This document shows positions 21,104-31,842 of a stretch of 64,000 nucleotides of DNA, one piece after another. Each line of letters begins with the position of its first letter. Position 1 is the first letter of the stretch. Origin of the DNA: Hortaea werneckii (Eukaryota > Ascomycota > Dothideomycetes > Mycosphaerellales > Teratosphaeriaceae); assembly GCA_037044905.1 (NCBI GenBank), contig JBAOKB010000147.1:62001-126000 (forward strand), given 5' to 3'. The translations under genes and the position numbers were made by a program. The notes beneath the pieces were generated by a model, which saw nothing but the letters and a program-made list of their open reading frames with translations, was not told where the DNA came from and searched no databases.

Positions 21104-22926
21104 ATGTCGTCAGTCATCAGGAGTGTGAAGAATGTCACAAAGGGCTACTCGACAGTCCAGGTCAAGGTGCGCAATGGTGAGTTGTCATGAAGCCACGAGG
21201 ACTTGCGCCTGGCGCGAGGCGAAGGCACCATACTGACCCCGGCGATAGCAACCTCCAACGACCCATGGGGCCCCACGGGCACTGACATGGCCGACATCGC
21301 GAAAATCACCTTCAACTCCTCAACCGACTTCTACGAAGTGATGGACATGTTGGACAAGCGCCTCAATGACAAGGGCAAGAATTGGAGACACGTTTTGAAG
21401 TCCCTCAAGGTGTTGGACTACTGCTTGCACGAGGGATCAGAACTGGTTGTGACCTGGGCACGGAAGAACGTATACATCATTAAGACTCTGAGAGAATTCA
21501 TCTACATGGACGAGGAAGGAAGAGACGTTGGCGCAAGCAGTAAGTTCCTGCGCTTTTGAGTGACCATGGAAATGAAGCTGATCATCTCTAGTCCGACACT
21601 CTGCGAAAGAGCTCACCAGTCTGATTCTGGACGAAGAGAGGATGCGAGCAGAGCGCGCAAATCGCGGTTCGTGGAAGAGCCGCGTCACTGGTTTGGAGGA
21701 TATGGGCGGCATGGCTGGCTTCTCTGGCGGTGAGGACGGCAGCACACCGCGCAGACGTGCACGAACCCGACCCACAAACGACGAAGACGACCTCGAATAC
21801 AGACTTGCTCTCGAAGCGTCCAAGAACGAAGCGGAAGCCGACGCAGTGCGCAGAGCAGCGAACCGCCCGCCAGAGGATGATGACGATCTTGAAAAGGCTC
21901 TCAAACTCAGCCGGGAGGAAGAAGAGCTGCGGAAGCGTGAGCAGGAAGATAAGACCAACTCAAACTTGCTCTTCGACGACACTCCAGCGCAAGCACCTCA
22001 GCCAACAGGCTTCAACCAGGGTTATCAGCAGCAGGCTGCGGTCGATTGGTTCGGCAACCCGGTGGAGCAACAACAGCCACAGCAGACCGGCTTCCTCAAC
22101 AACGCTTACAGCCAACCTACCGGCTTCCAGCAGAACGGCTTTGGTTACAACCAGCCTCAGCAGACAGGTTTTGGCTATGATCAGATGCAGCAACCACAGC
22201 AGCAATTCATGCAGCCACAGAACACATACAACCCATGGGCACAGCAGATGAACGGTTTGGCCAGCAGCAACAGCAGCAGCAGCCAATCCAGGAGCAGCCT
22301 ACAGCACAGCCCGGCTCGAACAACCCTTGGGCCACTCCAAACCAGGGCGCCACCCCTATCCAGGCCCAGCCGACAGGATCAAACAATCCATTTGCCTCTC
22401 ACAGACCGCAACAGCAGCAGCCCGCGCAGCCCAGCTTCGCAAACAAGGCGCCGACTTTGAACACTCTCCAAGAGCAGCAGACAGCTAACCAGTTCAATCA
22501 ACGGCCTAACCCAATCGCAAACTTCCAAGCTCCACAGCAGACCGCCTCGCCGATGCAGAGTCAGCCTACCGCTCAGCCACCTCAAGACCCCTACCAATCC
22601 CGGCTCAACGCCCTCCTTTCAGCCGGTGAAGGCCAGGACACGTTCGGCAACACTGGCGAGATGCGCATTCCCGCCCAACACACTGCTCCAGGTACATTCA
22701 TCAACTCGGCAGGTCACGGCTCCATGGGACAACTCGAAGCCGCGAGGACTGGCAACAACCCCTTCTTCAACCAGCAGCAAACCGCCGCCCAAGTCCAATA
22801 CCCTGCCCAGACCGGCCCAGCAATGGGACTGGACAACAGCCCTTCGCGGGGGGTAACAATCCCTTTGGCGCACGACCGCCGCAGCAGCAACAGCAGGGTC
22901 AGGGTGGGAGTCTGATCGACTTGTAA
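21104..22926 (+). CDS. Epsin (ENTH domain, Ent1/Ent2 type)
   Basis: Epsins link PtdIns(4,5)P2 membranes, ubiquitinated cargo and clathrin during endocytosis. Exons are 21104-21176, 21249-21539 and 21592-22926, with introns of 72 and 52 nt. The N-terminal ENTH domain starts SVIRSVKNVTKGYS and includes DPWGPTGTDMADIA. Two ubiquitin-interacting motifs follow (DLEYRLALEAS and DLEKALKLSREEE). A long Gln/Pro/Asn-rich tail holds NPF motifs (NNPFASH, NNPFFNQ, NNPFGAR) and ends in a clathrin-box-like SLIDL. The tail is broken twice by one missing base: after 22258 in a T run, and after 22842 in a C run. Restoring length at both points gives 1701 coding bases, about 566 residues, ending at the TAA at 22924-22926. 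The gene is essential in related fungi as a pair, so real loss is unlikely. Confidence 0.9.
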
Positions 22927-23717
22927 GAATGCACGACAAGATCGAGATGTATCCAAGCACGCAAATTCAAGACTGTGTCGTGGCAAAGGGGAGAGATTCC
23001 AGAAGCAAGAAAACCAAGGGGTGAAAATTGGTAAACCTTCAGGAGCAATGAGGCGTCTTAAATGTGCTTCGGCTTCCCTTTTTTTTTCGTTGTCGGTTTT
23101 TTTAATCTTCGATACCCGAGTGGGGGTTTTTGATGGGTAGATCTACAAATATGACTTTGGTTTGTGTGTTTGTCGTCTATTTCGACAGGTGCCTTGTTAT
23201 ATGGCTCTTTCCTGTGAGAGAATGTGCTCGAAAGTTGGACAAGGGTGTTCGTGTACAGATGAACCTTATACAATCCAACCCCAGAGCTCCCCAATGCAAT
23301 TATCCCGTAGTCAGACGCATTCTGGCCGTGCTCGATCTATTCAAATTGCTCTCAACTCAGGTCGTAAAATACAGTGTCTCCCCTTGTGCCACATCCAATT
23401 TAGACTGCCGTGCGAGACTGTGTCGTCACTGGCAAGAAATCGTTCCTGCCAAGCTGAGCGAGCGGTATTCCCAGATGGGAAAGTCCTGCTTCGGCCCCAC
23501 ATCCACTTTCAGCTCGCCGCTCTCTCTCTCTCTCTCGAATGGGTGGATGGTTGGCAAGACTACACGTTGCGCTATCGAACAATTTTTCTTTCTTCCAGTC
23601 TCGCGTATACATATAGCTGCTGTCATCTGTCTCAATCCGCAGTCCATTGTCTAGGGTGTCATCCACGTGCAAAGGACGAATAAGACCAAGAGTTTATCCA
23701 ACGCTCAAGAGACCAGA
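22927..23717. other. Intergenic between epsin and the acetyltransferase
   Basis: The 791 bases contain T-rich tracts near 23080-23103 that may belong to the epsin 3' end. A short (TC)n run lies near 23522-23536. The open frames here are short and of no known family. Confidence 0.45.
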
Positions 23718-24462
23718 ATGGCAAAACAAGAAAAGGATCAAGGTCAGATCGACCTCGCAAAGAAATTGAACCATGTGCCCTGGTGCGAGCACTATGAAAG
23801 AATGATATCAGGCATGCTGTAAGCACAAGGGCCTCTTCACGATCCAGCATCCCAACGATGCCCGGCTAATAACAACCCGCCACATCAGCTACGAAAGCCA
23901 GGACCCCAAACTCTGCGCCGCCCGCTTCCAAACCCGCGCCTGGTGCCACAAATACAACTTCGGGGCGTACCCCGTCGACCCTTCCAAGCCAGGCGCAGAA
24001 GAAGCCCTAAACAAGACGCGACTCGAAAGCCTCCGGTCGATCCTAGGCCGGGTGGCGGACGACGAAGCCTTCATCGAACCCCCCTTCTGGCTAGACTACG
24101 GCTGCAACGTCTCGCTGGGGAAACGCTTCTACAGCAACTTCAACTTCACGATCCTCGACTGCGGCCTCGTGACGATCGGGGACCGCGTCATGGTCGGGCC
24201 TAACGTGTCCATCTTCTCCGCCACGCACGAGACCGAGGTGCAGTCGCGCCGGGATAATGTCGAGTACACGCGGCCCGTGACGATCGGGGACGATTGCTGG
24301 ATAGGAGGGCACGTGGTGATTTTGCCTGGGGTGGAGATTGGTGAGGGGACGACGATAGCGGCGGGGGCGGTGGTGACCAAGAGTATCCCCGCGTGGAGCG
24401 TGGCAGTGGGGAGTCCGGCGAGGGTGGTGAAGAAGGTGAAGCCGTTGGATCCTGTGTCGTGA
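23718..24462 (+). CDS. Maltose/galactoside-type O-acetyltransferase (left-handed beta-helix)
   Basis: This family moves an acetyl group from acetyl-CoA to a sugar hydroxyl; the substrate in fungi is uncertain. Two exons are supported, 23718-23818 and 23889-24462. The 70-nt intron (GTAAGC donor, GGCTAAT branch, CAG acceptor) joins ISGML to YESQDP. The product is 224 residues. The N-terminal Mac domain includes CEHYERMISGMLY and CAARFQTRAWCHKYN. The C-terminal part shows hexapeptide repeats (GDRVMVGPNVSIFS, IGDDCWIGGHVVILPG, IGEGTTIAAGAVV). The catalytic His candidate lies in FSATHETE. Length and layout match the family (about 190-230). The protein is likely cytosolic, as no signal peptide is seen. 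Confidence 0.93.
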
Positions 24463-25191
24463 TTAGATTTGAATCGCGTTCTTGATCTTGATAGAAGAGA
24501 TCAGCACCGAATCAATCTTTCTTGTGGCCGTTCGAAAATACGATCTCGCAGTCAAGACCAAAGACGATAAATTTATATATACAGTAGCTCTGACTGTTAT
24601 CAACGTCATGTTATTCTTCAATGCCTCTGAGATCACGATGGAGGAAAACGTATAGAACCGTAAGATGTGTTCATTACAATCGTGTATCTACCGAAACGAC
24701 TCTACTCCTTTGGAATATACAAATGGCAATTGAACAGCTATGACGCAGGGATCGCCTTTGGAGTACGTTTCATAACGAAAACACCTTGAGTGCAGAGGAT
24801 CGCAAAGGAAAGATACGTTAGCCGTCTTTTCTGCCATATCACACGCACAGCCTGGGTCAATCACCATCAAAACTCGATATTGACCAGTATAATGGGAAGC
24901 AGGAAATCCCTATGATGATGAATCGGGAGACATCAAGCTTAGGTAAAACACAATACGCCATGCATACGTAGGTAAAGGAAGACACAGCACAAAAGACTAA
25001 TATGTACACACACACGTACGCAAACAAAAAGGACACCGACCCAATCTGAACAGAGTTACTGGGTCTGGTCGTGTCCCTTTTCCCCTCATTCGCCTTCCAT
25101 GCACGCCTCTCTTTTCTCCTTCTGTTTAGGTTTACTCACTCACTCACAGCAACACTCATCGCATCCACTTCCTAATCCATCCGCGGGAACT
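24463..25191. other. Intergenic between convergent genes
   Basis: The acetyltransferase (+) and the dehydrogenase (-) converge here. The 729 bases should hold both 3' ends. An AT-rich stretch at about 24567-24590 could serve in polyadenylation. Nothing else was recognised. Confidence 0.45.
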
Positions 25192-28100
25192 CTACTCCCC
25201 CTTCAGCTTATCCTGCTTAACGCTCCACGCCATATCGAGGAAGTCCTGCTCCTCCTTCATGTGGGTGGACTTGAGACCGGTGGCGACGGAGGCGCTCGGG
25301 TTGCGGCCGGCGTACATGACGTGCTTGCGGTCATGGTGCTCGGTGTTGTTGAGGAGGGTCTCGATACGGGGCTGGGTGAAGGACCAGGCGCCTGCGTTCA
25401 GCGGCTCCTCCTGGCACCAGACGATGGTCTCGGCGTTGGGGTAGGAGTCCAGGTTCTCCTTGAGCTGGGCCCAGGGGAAGGGGTTCAGCTGCTCGATACG
25501 GGTGATGGCCGTGTCGGTGATGTTGTTGGCCTGTCTGTGCTTGAACAGGGTGGCGAAGACTTGACCCGTGCAGAGGATGACGCGCTTGATCTCCTCCTTA
25601 GGCTGGAGCTTGAAGTCACCGTTGCCCTCGTGCATTGGGTCCGGAATGATCCATTGGAAATGCGAGTCGCCGGTGAAGTCCTCGAGGTTAGAGCGGGCCA
25701 GTGGGTGACGAAGCAGGGACTTGGAGAAGAACGAGATGAGCGGCTTGCGGAATTGCCTGTTCATCTGTCTTCTGAGGATGTGGAAGCTGTTGGCAGGCGT
25801 GGTGCAGTAGGCGATCTGCATGTTGCAGTCCTGGTGCTGGCGCTCAAGCTTTTCAGGGCTTGGGAAGATACGCGGGTCCTCGTTGCAGAGCTGGAGGAAA
25901 CGCTCCATACGGCCGGAGCTGTGCTCAGGTCCCTGACCGTCGTAACCGTGCGGCAGGTTCATGACGAGACCGGAACGCTGAAGCCACTTGACCTCACCAG
26001 AAGCAATGAACTGGTCGATGATACACTGAGCGTTGTTGGCGAAGTCACCGAATTGGGCCTCCCACATAACAAGAGCCGAAGGCGAGGAGAGAGAGTAGCC
26101 GTATTCGAAGCCGAGCACGCCATACTCAGACAAGCTGGAGTTGGAGATGACAAACGAGCCCTGCTCCTTGCCGACGTGCTTCAGAGGAGTGTAGGTAGAC
26201 TCAGACTCCTGGTCGTGCAGGACAGCGTGACGCTGAGAGAAAGTACCACGCTCGACATCCTGGCCAGACACACGGACGTGGTGACCCTCCAAGCACAGCG
26301 AACCGAAAGCGAGGGCTTCGGCAGTAGACATGTCGATGCCCTTACCCTCCTGCACCATCTTGGTACGGTTGTTCAAGATACGCTTCAGGTTGCGGTGCAC
26401 GTTAAACTCATCGGGAGCATTACCCACAATCTGACCAACGTGCTTGAGGGTCTCAGCGTCGACAGCAGTAGGCTCGTGCGGCAGAACCTCAGTAGCGAGC
26501 TCCTTAGGAGACTTGAAGCCGTTCCAGGCGCTGGTCAACCACTCTTTAGCAGTCGGTTGGTAGTCCTTGGAACGCGAGAAAGAGTCCTCAAGCATGCCCC
26601 ACACCCACTTCTTGTGCTCGTCGATGTCGTCGCTGGTGAAGGTCTTGGCCTCAAGCAGCTTGTTAGTGTACTTCTCGAGAGCCGGCTTCTTCTCCGCAAT
26701 ACGCTTGTACATGAGCGGCTGAGTGAAGGATGGCTGGTCAGTCTCATTGTGACCCTGCTTACGATAGCAGATCATGTCAATAACAACGTCCTTCTTGAAT
26801 TGGCCACGCCAGTCAGCGGCAAGCTGGCAGACGTAGTTCACAGCCTCGACATCGTCACCGTTGACGTGGAAGATGGGGGCGTCAACGAACTTGGCAATGT
26901 CGGAACAGTACGGCGTAGAACGGGCGAAACGCGGGTCAGTGGTGAAACCGATCTGGTTGTTGACGACGATGTGGATAGTACCACCGGTCTGGTAAGCAGG
27001 CAGCGCAGCCATGCCCATGGTCTCGTATACGACACCCTGAGCAGCGAAGGCAGCATCACCGTGCAGCAGGACACCCATGGCGGACTGGGACTGCTCCTCG
27101 TCACCGTTGTAGTGGAGCAGAGCACGGGTCTTGCCAAGGACGACAGGGTCCTCAGCCTCCAAATGAGACGGGTTAGCGACCAGAGAGAGCTGTACACGCT
27201 TGCCGGAAGGAGTAGGACGCTCGAAGTTCATGCCCAGGTGGTACTTCACGTCACCAGAGCCCTCGTCAGATGGCTCGGCGGTACCACCGAACTCGGAGAA
27301 GATGGACTCATTAGGCTTCCTCACAACGTTGGACAGCACGTTCAGACGGCCTCTGTGCGGCATACCAATGACAATGTCCTTAACGCCGTAGTCAACCGAA
27401 CGGTCAATCAGAGCCTTCATACCCGGAATCAGAGACTCGCCACCCTCCAGACCGAAACGCTTGTCGTTGGGGTACTTGGTGGCCAGGAAATTTTCGAAGG
27501 AGGAAGACCAGATTAAACGGTCCAGAATGCGGCGCTTCTCATCCACGGAATACTTGTAGGCAGCTGGAACCTCAATGCGTTGCCTGAGCCAGTCACACTG
27601 CTCACGGTCCGGAATGTGGATGTACTCGACACCGATAGGGCCGCAGTAGATCTTCTCGCAAGCATCGATGATTTCGCGCAGAGTCATCTTGTCCCTCTTG
27701 TCCGTCTTGAAGCGTGGGAGGATACCTGGGCCCAGTGTAAACTCCTGCTCCATGTCTTGCTCAGTGAAGTTGTAGTGAGAGAGGTCCAGCTCCTTTGGCT
27801 TGCTGTACGGGAATTGCGTGGACTCATTGCGAATGCCAAGCGGGTCAATCTTTGCCTTGTGGTGTCCTCTTGCCTGGTAAGCCCGTACCAGCAGCTGGAC
27901 CTTCAGATGGTTCATGACATCCGAGCCCTGACCCATGTCGGAGCTAGGAGCCGCTGCAGCCGGCGTGAGTTGTGGAACGCCGCCCACTTGGGGCACGATG
28001 GTAGGCGGGGGTGTGAAGGCGCGGCTGATGGGCATGTCGCCACTCTCCATGTTCTTGAAGTAGGCCTGCCATGACACGTGCACGGAGCTCGGATCCTCCT

Positions 28101-28377
28101 TCCATGCCATATACATCTCATCGACGTAGTTGGCGGTGTTGCCGCTCAGGAAGCTGTCAGACGGGTCGACGCCCTTCTCGGCCTCCCCCTCGGCGGCGGA
28201 GGCATACCGGCGGTGCTGGGCGGTGAAGGGGTTGTAGGAGGTGATGCCTAGCTCTCTCCGCTTGGCGACCAGGGCGGAGCGAGGTTCGTTGCGAGCGAAG
28301 CTGGAGAAGCCCCTAGCAGCGACATTGCTGCCGGCGGAGAGGCGTTTACTGCATTGGCAAAGTTGGGATCGCAGCAT
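25192..28377 (-). CDS. KGD1: 2-Oxoglutarate dehydrogenase E1 component, mitochondrial
   Basis: This is the thiamine-diphosphate-dependent E1 subunit of the oxoglutarate dehydrogenase complex, which decarboxylates 2-oxoglutarate in the TCA cycle inside mitochondria. It is one intronless frame of 1061 residues, the usual size. The N terminus is rich in Arg and Ser, ends near RRYASAAEGE and looks like a mitochondrial presequence. The conserved N-terminal segment SFLSGNTANYVDEMYMAW follows. The cofactor-binding region has HGDAAFAAQGVVYE and VVNNQIGFTTDPR. The C-terminal transketolase-like half shows SSGRMERFLQLCNEDPR and VWCQEEPLNAGAW. The strand opposite carries a very long open frame (25099-27516) caused by strongly biased codons. 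That bias suggests high expression. Confidence 0.97.
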   Translation of the reverse strand: MLRSQLCQCSKRLSAGSNVAARGFSSFARNEPRSALVAKRRELGITSYNPFTAQHRRYASAAEGEAEKGVDPSDSFLSGNTANYVDEMYMAWKEDPSSVHVSWQAYFKNMESGDMPISRAFTPPPTIVPQVGGVPQLTPAAAAPSSDMGQGSDVMNHLKVQLLVRAYQARGHHKAKIDPLGIRNESTQFPYSKPKELDLSHYNFTEQDMEQEFTLGPGILPRFKTDKRDKMTLREIIDACEKIYCGPIGVEYIHIPDREQCDWLRQRIEVPAAYKYSVDEKRRILDRLIWSSSFENFLATKYPNDKRFGLEGGESLIPGMKALIDRSVDYGVKDIVIGMPHRGRLNVLSNVVRKPNESIFSEFGGTAEPSDEGSGDVKYHLGMNFERPTPSGKRVQLSLVANPSHLEAEDPVVLGKTRALLHYNGDEEQSQSAMGVLLHGDAAFAAQGVVYETMGMAALPAYQTGGTIHIVVNNQIGFTTDPRFARSTPYCSDIAKFVDAPIFHVNGDDVEAVNYVCQLAADWRGQFKKDVVIDMICYRKQGHNETDQPSFTQPLMYKRIAEKKPALEKYTNKLLEAKTFTSDDIDEHKKWVWGMLEDSFSRSKDYQPTAKEWLTSAWNGFKSPKELATEVLPHEPTAVDAETLKHVGQIVGNAPDEFNVHRNLKRILNNRTKMVQEGKGIDMSTAEALAFGSLCLEGHHVRVSGQDVERGTFSQRHAVLHDQESESTYTPLKHVGKEQGSFVISNSSLSEYGVLGFEYGYSLSSPSALVMWEAQFGDFANNAQCIIDQFIASGEVKWLQRSGLVMNLPHGYDGQGPEHSSGRMERFLQLCNEDPRIFPSPEKLERQHQDCNMQIAYCTTPANSFHILRRQMNRQFRKPLISFFSKSLLRHPLARSNLEDFTGDSHFQWIIPDPMHEGNGDFKLQPKEEIKRVILCTGQVFATLFKHRQANNITDTAITRIEQLNPFPWAQLKENLDSYPNAETIVWCQEEPLNAGAWSFTQPRIETLLNNTEHHDRKHVMYAGRNPSASVATGLKSTHMKEEQDFLDMAWSVKQDKLKGE

Positions 28378-29213
28378 GCTTGCGATCGCTCATCGATTGT
28401 TCAGCGGAATGTGTGGCGACAGGACAATCGGCGCAGGCTCATGCACAGGAGAGAGGTGTCGGCGGAGGTGGGATGACAACGGTGGTGGTAGTGGTGGTGC
28501 CTGTGACGGCGGAGGTGTGTGACAAGAGCTCTCTTCCGGGAAGCTGCACGCTTTCGTAAGGCTTGCCGTCGTCCAGTCTGGTCCCGCGGGTGCTGACTGG
28601 GCACCCGAACGGAGGTTTAAGCCGCGAGCGCCCGCCCGGGATCTCCCGGATTCGGTTCGATGGATCGCCACTTGCAGGCCTGCGGACCTCACCTCATGAC
28701 CTCCATTTAAAATCGTGATACTATGTCTAGCGAGGCACCTATGGGCTAAGAGGCTGTTCAGAGGGGCGACAGCTTTTGTCTTCTTATTTGCGCGTTGTCC
28801 CTTGGTGAATCATGAAGTCCTCCCCACTGTAGTAGGGGCTTTTCCCTTTTACGTGTCAGTGAATGGCATTCGCAGTAGTGAAGGCAGTCCAGTGAAGTGT
28901 TGCTGTCCAATCTCCTCTTCTTCTTCGAACCTCTTCCACCGAACCATCCAAGTATCAATATCAACTCTATCGTTTCCACCAGGCGCGGGCTGCCCAGAAC
29001 AGGATTATACGGCAAAGGAGGAGAAACAGTTGAGGTGGATGCATGGATAGATACACTGTATAATGGGGTATAGAACTACAATCGAAGTGTCCTTCTCATC
29101 TCCTATTGCTTCAGCTTTTGAGCATTTACCAAAAATGCATCTTCCGTTCCCTAGCCTATCAACCCTTCGTCTCCTTGCTCAAGCCTCACGTGCTCTCCTA
29201 TTTCACATTCGAC
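28378..29213. promoter_or_regulatory. KGD1 upstream region
   Basis: The 836 bases separate two minus-strand genes. The left part should be the KGD1 promoter and leader, and the right part the 3' end of the RGG-protein gene. GC-rich sequence dominates 28400-28660. No RNA gene was recognised. Confidence 0.4.
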
Positions 29214-30969
29214 TCACCGTCCGCCCTTCCGGCCCCCACCACCGTAAGACGTATAGCCTTCTTTGTACCCACCTCTCCTGCCCCCAGAAGCAGAGCCAGA
29301 CCTAGGCCCCCCACCTCTCTCTTTGCCTCCAGCACCTCCACCTCGAAGCGAGGCGGAGGCGGCTGGTCACGCGGGGTATACGAGTCGTACCTTCCCGCAC
29401 CAGCAACCGTGGGAGCAGAAGAGAAAAAAGAAGGGTGGGAAGGAGGGAAGCCACCACCTTCGATGTCCCGATGATACGATGACGTGGGCTGATAGTACGC
29501 CTGTCTGCGCTCAAGACTGGGGTCGCGGCTACGTGGAGCGCGCTCATCATCACCGTAGTCGAGGGAGCTACGACGACCTCGGGGATCTCCTCCGTGGGAA
29601 TAGGAAGGTCTTCTTTCAGTGGAGAAGTTTGGGGGAGGTGATGGACGGCGGGTAAAGGGTGCCGCAGGCGGAGGACGATGAAGTGAGTCGGAGGGGAGTC
29701 GTTGGCGCCTCTGATGCGGAAGCCGGGTGGGGAAGTGTTGTTATCCTGACGAGGGGGGTAACGGCGAGGAAGCTTTTCACTTCTTGCTGTCGAGGAGGGA
29801 TGTAGAGATGGGTCAGGAGAATGTGGGCGCTTGACGCCGTTAGTGACGTGAGTGAGCTGACTTCCTCCTGCATGATCGGAGTTGGGCATCTTGGCCGGAA
29901 GAGGGGGCGCAGTCGAGCTTGGGACGGGATGTGAAAGGTTGGCCCGCAAGGCTGCCATCTCAGCTTGCTCGTCCTGCTTTAACTTCTCCAACCGCTCATG
30001 GATGCGGGCTACTTCGGCTTCGAGGGAACGTCGCTCATGGTGCTTGGCGAGCTTAGAAGAGCGATAGGTAGAATCGTGATAGCCTGTGAGCTCTAGCCAC
30101 GGGGCGAGATCAGCGTAATAAGGGTCTGCAAGGTTGGAGGTAGGCGGGTTAGAGGGTATGGACTGAGATTTAGATGGTGATGCGTCGGGATTCAGCCTGG
30201 ACGCAGGAAGAGGCTGTGGAGGACGTGGCGCATTGAATGCAGGCGATGGGTTCGGAGAGCGCTCAGCAGGTGCGGCTGATTGCGATTGCTTGACGAGCTC
30301 AAAGCCATTTGTTTTGTTTGCGGCTCTTTCGGCAGCTGCCTTCCCTTCTGCCAGCAGGGCGTCACACGCCAACGCATCATCACTGAAACCATTCATGTTG
30401 TGTGTGTTCGTGCGGGAAGGCTTCAAACTACTGCTCGAGGGTGAATGCGGAGTAGTATGTGTCTGTTGTGGTTGTGGTGGTGGTGGTGGTGGTGGTGGTG
30501 GTGGTGGTGGTGCTTGTTGTTGTTGTTGTTGTTGTTGTTGTTTCGCCGGCGTTTCTGGACGCGAGGCAGCCGCGACTGAAGCAGCTTCTTGGGCGTGTTT
30601 TGGCGTTGAGCAATCAGCTTCGCACGGAGAAGTTCCGTCTTCCGCTTATTTTCCGCCTTCTTCTGCTCATCGGCGGTCATGGATTGCGGCGGTTGCGTAG
30701 GTGGGGGTTCTGTTTGCGCGGGCGGTGGAGTGGGTTGGTTGTGTTCGTGCTCTTCCTGTGGCATCAACATGTTCAACAGATTGACCGAAGCCTGCGTGCG
30801 TTGCCTAGAGTCAGTGTACCCTATGTGAATCATCACATGCGACACCTACATCTTGTTGCTGCTTCGTCTCCTCGCTCGCGTCCTCGTTTCCATAAAAGTC
30901 CTCGGTGTCCTCCTCTTGCATTTCCACGTCCTGAGACTGGTACGCGCCCATTGAGCCTTGCCCGTCCAT
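29214..30969 (-). CDS. Low-complexity protein with short coiled coil and RGG-rich tail, three frame breaks
   Basis: Function is not recognised. Exon 1 (30969-30850) encodes an acidic start, MDGQGSMGAYQSQDVEMQEE. A 58-nt intron (GTAGGT donor, CAG acceptor) leads to exon 2 (30791-29214). The order of features is NLLNMLMP and a Pro-rich stretch, a basic helix (QKKAENKRKTELLRAK), poly-Gln then poly-Pro, and a conserved-looking DPYYADLAPWLELTGYHD. A coiled coil (EAEVARIHERLEKLKQDE), an Arg/Ser/Pro-rich part and a Gly/Arg tail follow, ending RRGGYKEGYTS. Frame is lost near 30590, 29690 and 29346; in each case one missing base restores it. With these, the protein is about 566 residues. The tail and the RS-like part suggest RNA binding, which is inference from composition only. 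Confidence 0.6.
30472..30541. repeat. Adjacent GGT and GTT trinucleotide runs inside a coding region
   Basis: A run of GGT units is followed by a run of GTT units. On the minus strand they encode poly-Pro preceded by poly-Gln in the RGG-tailed protein. Length variation between isolates is likely. Other frames of the same run give spurious poly-His, poly-Asn and poly-Thr. Confidence 0.85.
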
Positions 30970-31842
30970 CTCGACAGGGCGATGCTACAACTCAATCAGA
31001 GTGTTTCGCGTGCAGCACGTGAAGCAACTCTGTTCGACACGTCTGCCTGCTCTTCACGAGGTGAAGCTCCTCCAGAAGTCATGGCGTAGACTGCCATCTC
31101 CTACATGGTACAGTACTCCAGGTATGTACCTGCTGCTGCAGGTCGCTTCACTAGCGGCTCGGCACATCACCCGGAGATTCGGAGGTAAGAACCTGGGCAA
31201 GAAACAAAGGCGCCGCCATTCGTCTGGGCAGTCAGACGCGTTCCACCTAATGCGACAGCCTCCCGTATCTCTCACTTCATCCGTTCTGTGCACCTCATCA
31301 TCACTCCTAAACCACACTCGCTGATCTCACCAATGTCTGCAGGAAAGGTAAGGAAAATGGCGCAGCCCCGCTGCCCTTGACCTCATCCGCACGACCCGTA
31401 GTAAACTTCTGCCGCCTGTCGGGAACGACCGGGGAAAGGCAGTCAAATCGACCACTAAAGCAGTAGGCAAGCACCGAGGCCTGGTGTCATATCACGGTAT
31501 TGAAAGGTAGCGGCAACCACGAGACTCCGCACTACACGCAATCCGCCATGTTGTTGAAGTCACTGCGGTCCGTCTACACACGCAATTCCGTATACTCAAG
31601 GTCGCAGTTAAGGCGCTTCGCTTTCCACCGTGGTGTTTCCCGTTCCTTCTACCCTCCATATCACATTCTAGCTGATTTCACATCACACACCGCTCGTCAA
31701 GCCACCTATTGATCTACGGGAGGCGCATATAGTACCTAGGTACCTGCCTTCCAAGGTTGGAGTATACCCGTGCAGTCATCCATCCCGTCTTGTCAGCCAT
31801 CGCACCTGCCTCGAGTCGCCAGTCGCGACTGCCTCGACGAGC
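30970..31842. promoter_or_regulatory. Divergent promoter between the RGG protein and the NRAMP gene
   Basis: The two flanking genes are transcribed away from each other, so the 873 bases hold both promoters. A candidate leader for the transporter lies in the pyrimidine-rich 31600-31840. No coding signal of known type was seen. Confidence 0.4.

Noticed and set aside
25099..27516. Open frame of 805 codons on the plus strand opposite KGD1
   Set aside because: It is the mirror of a highly codon-biased gene. The translation is rich in Val/Leu/Arg/Glu without domain order, and KGD1 on the other strand is unmistakable.
28540..28680. Possible tRNA from a GGTTCGAT-like piece upstream of KGD1
   Set aside because: No matching acceptor stem, D arm or anticodon arm could be placed around it.
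30423..30845. Poly-Asn/poly-His protein from the trinucleotide run
   Set aside because: A one-base frame error before the run makes the wrong frame look open. The frame that gives Gln and Pro tracts joins the downstream conserved part.
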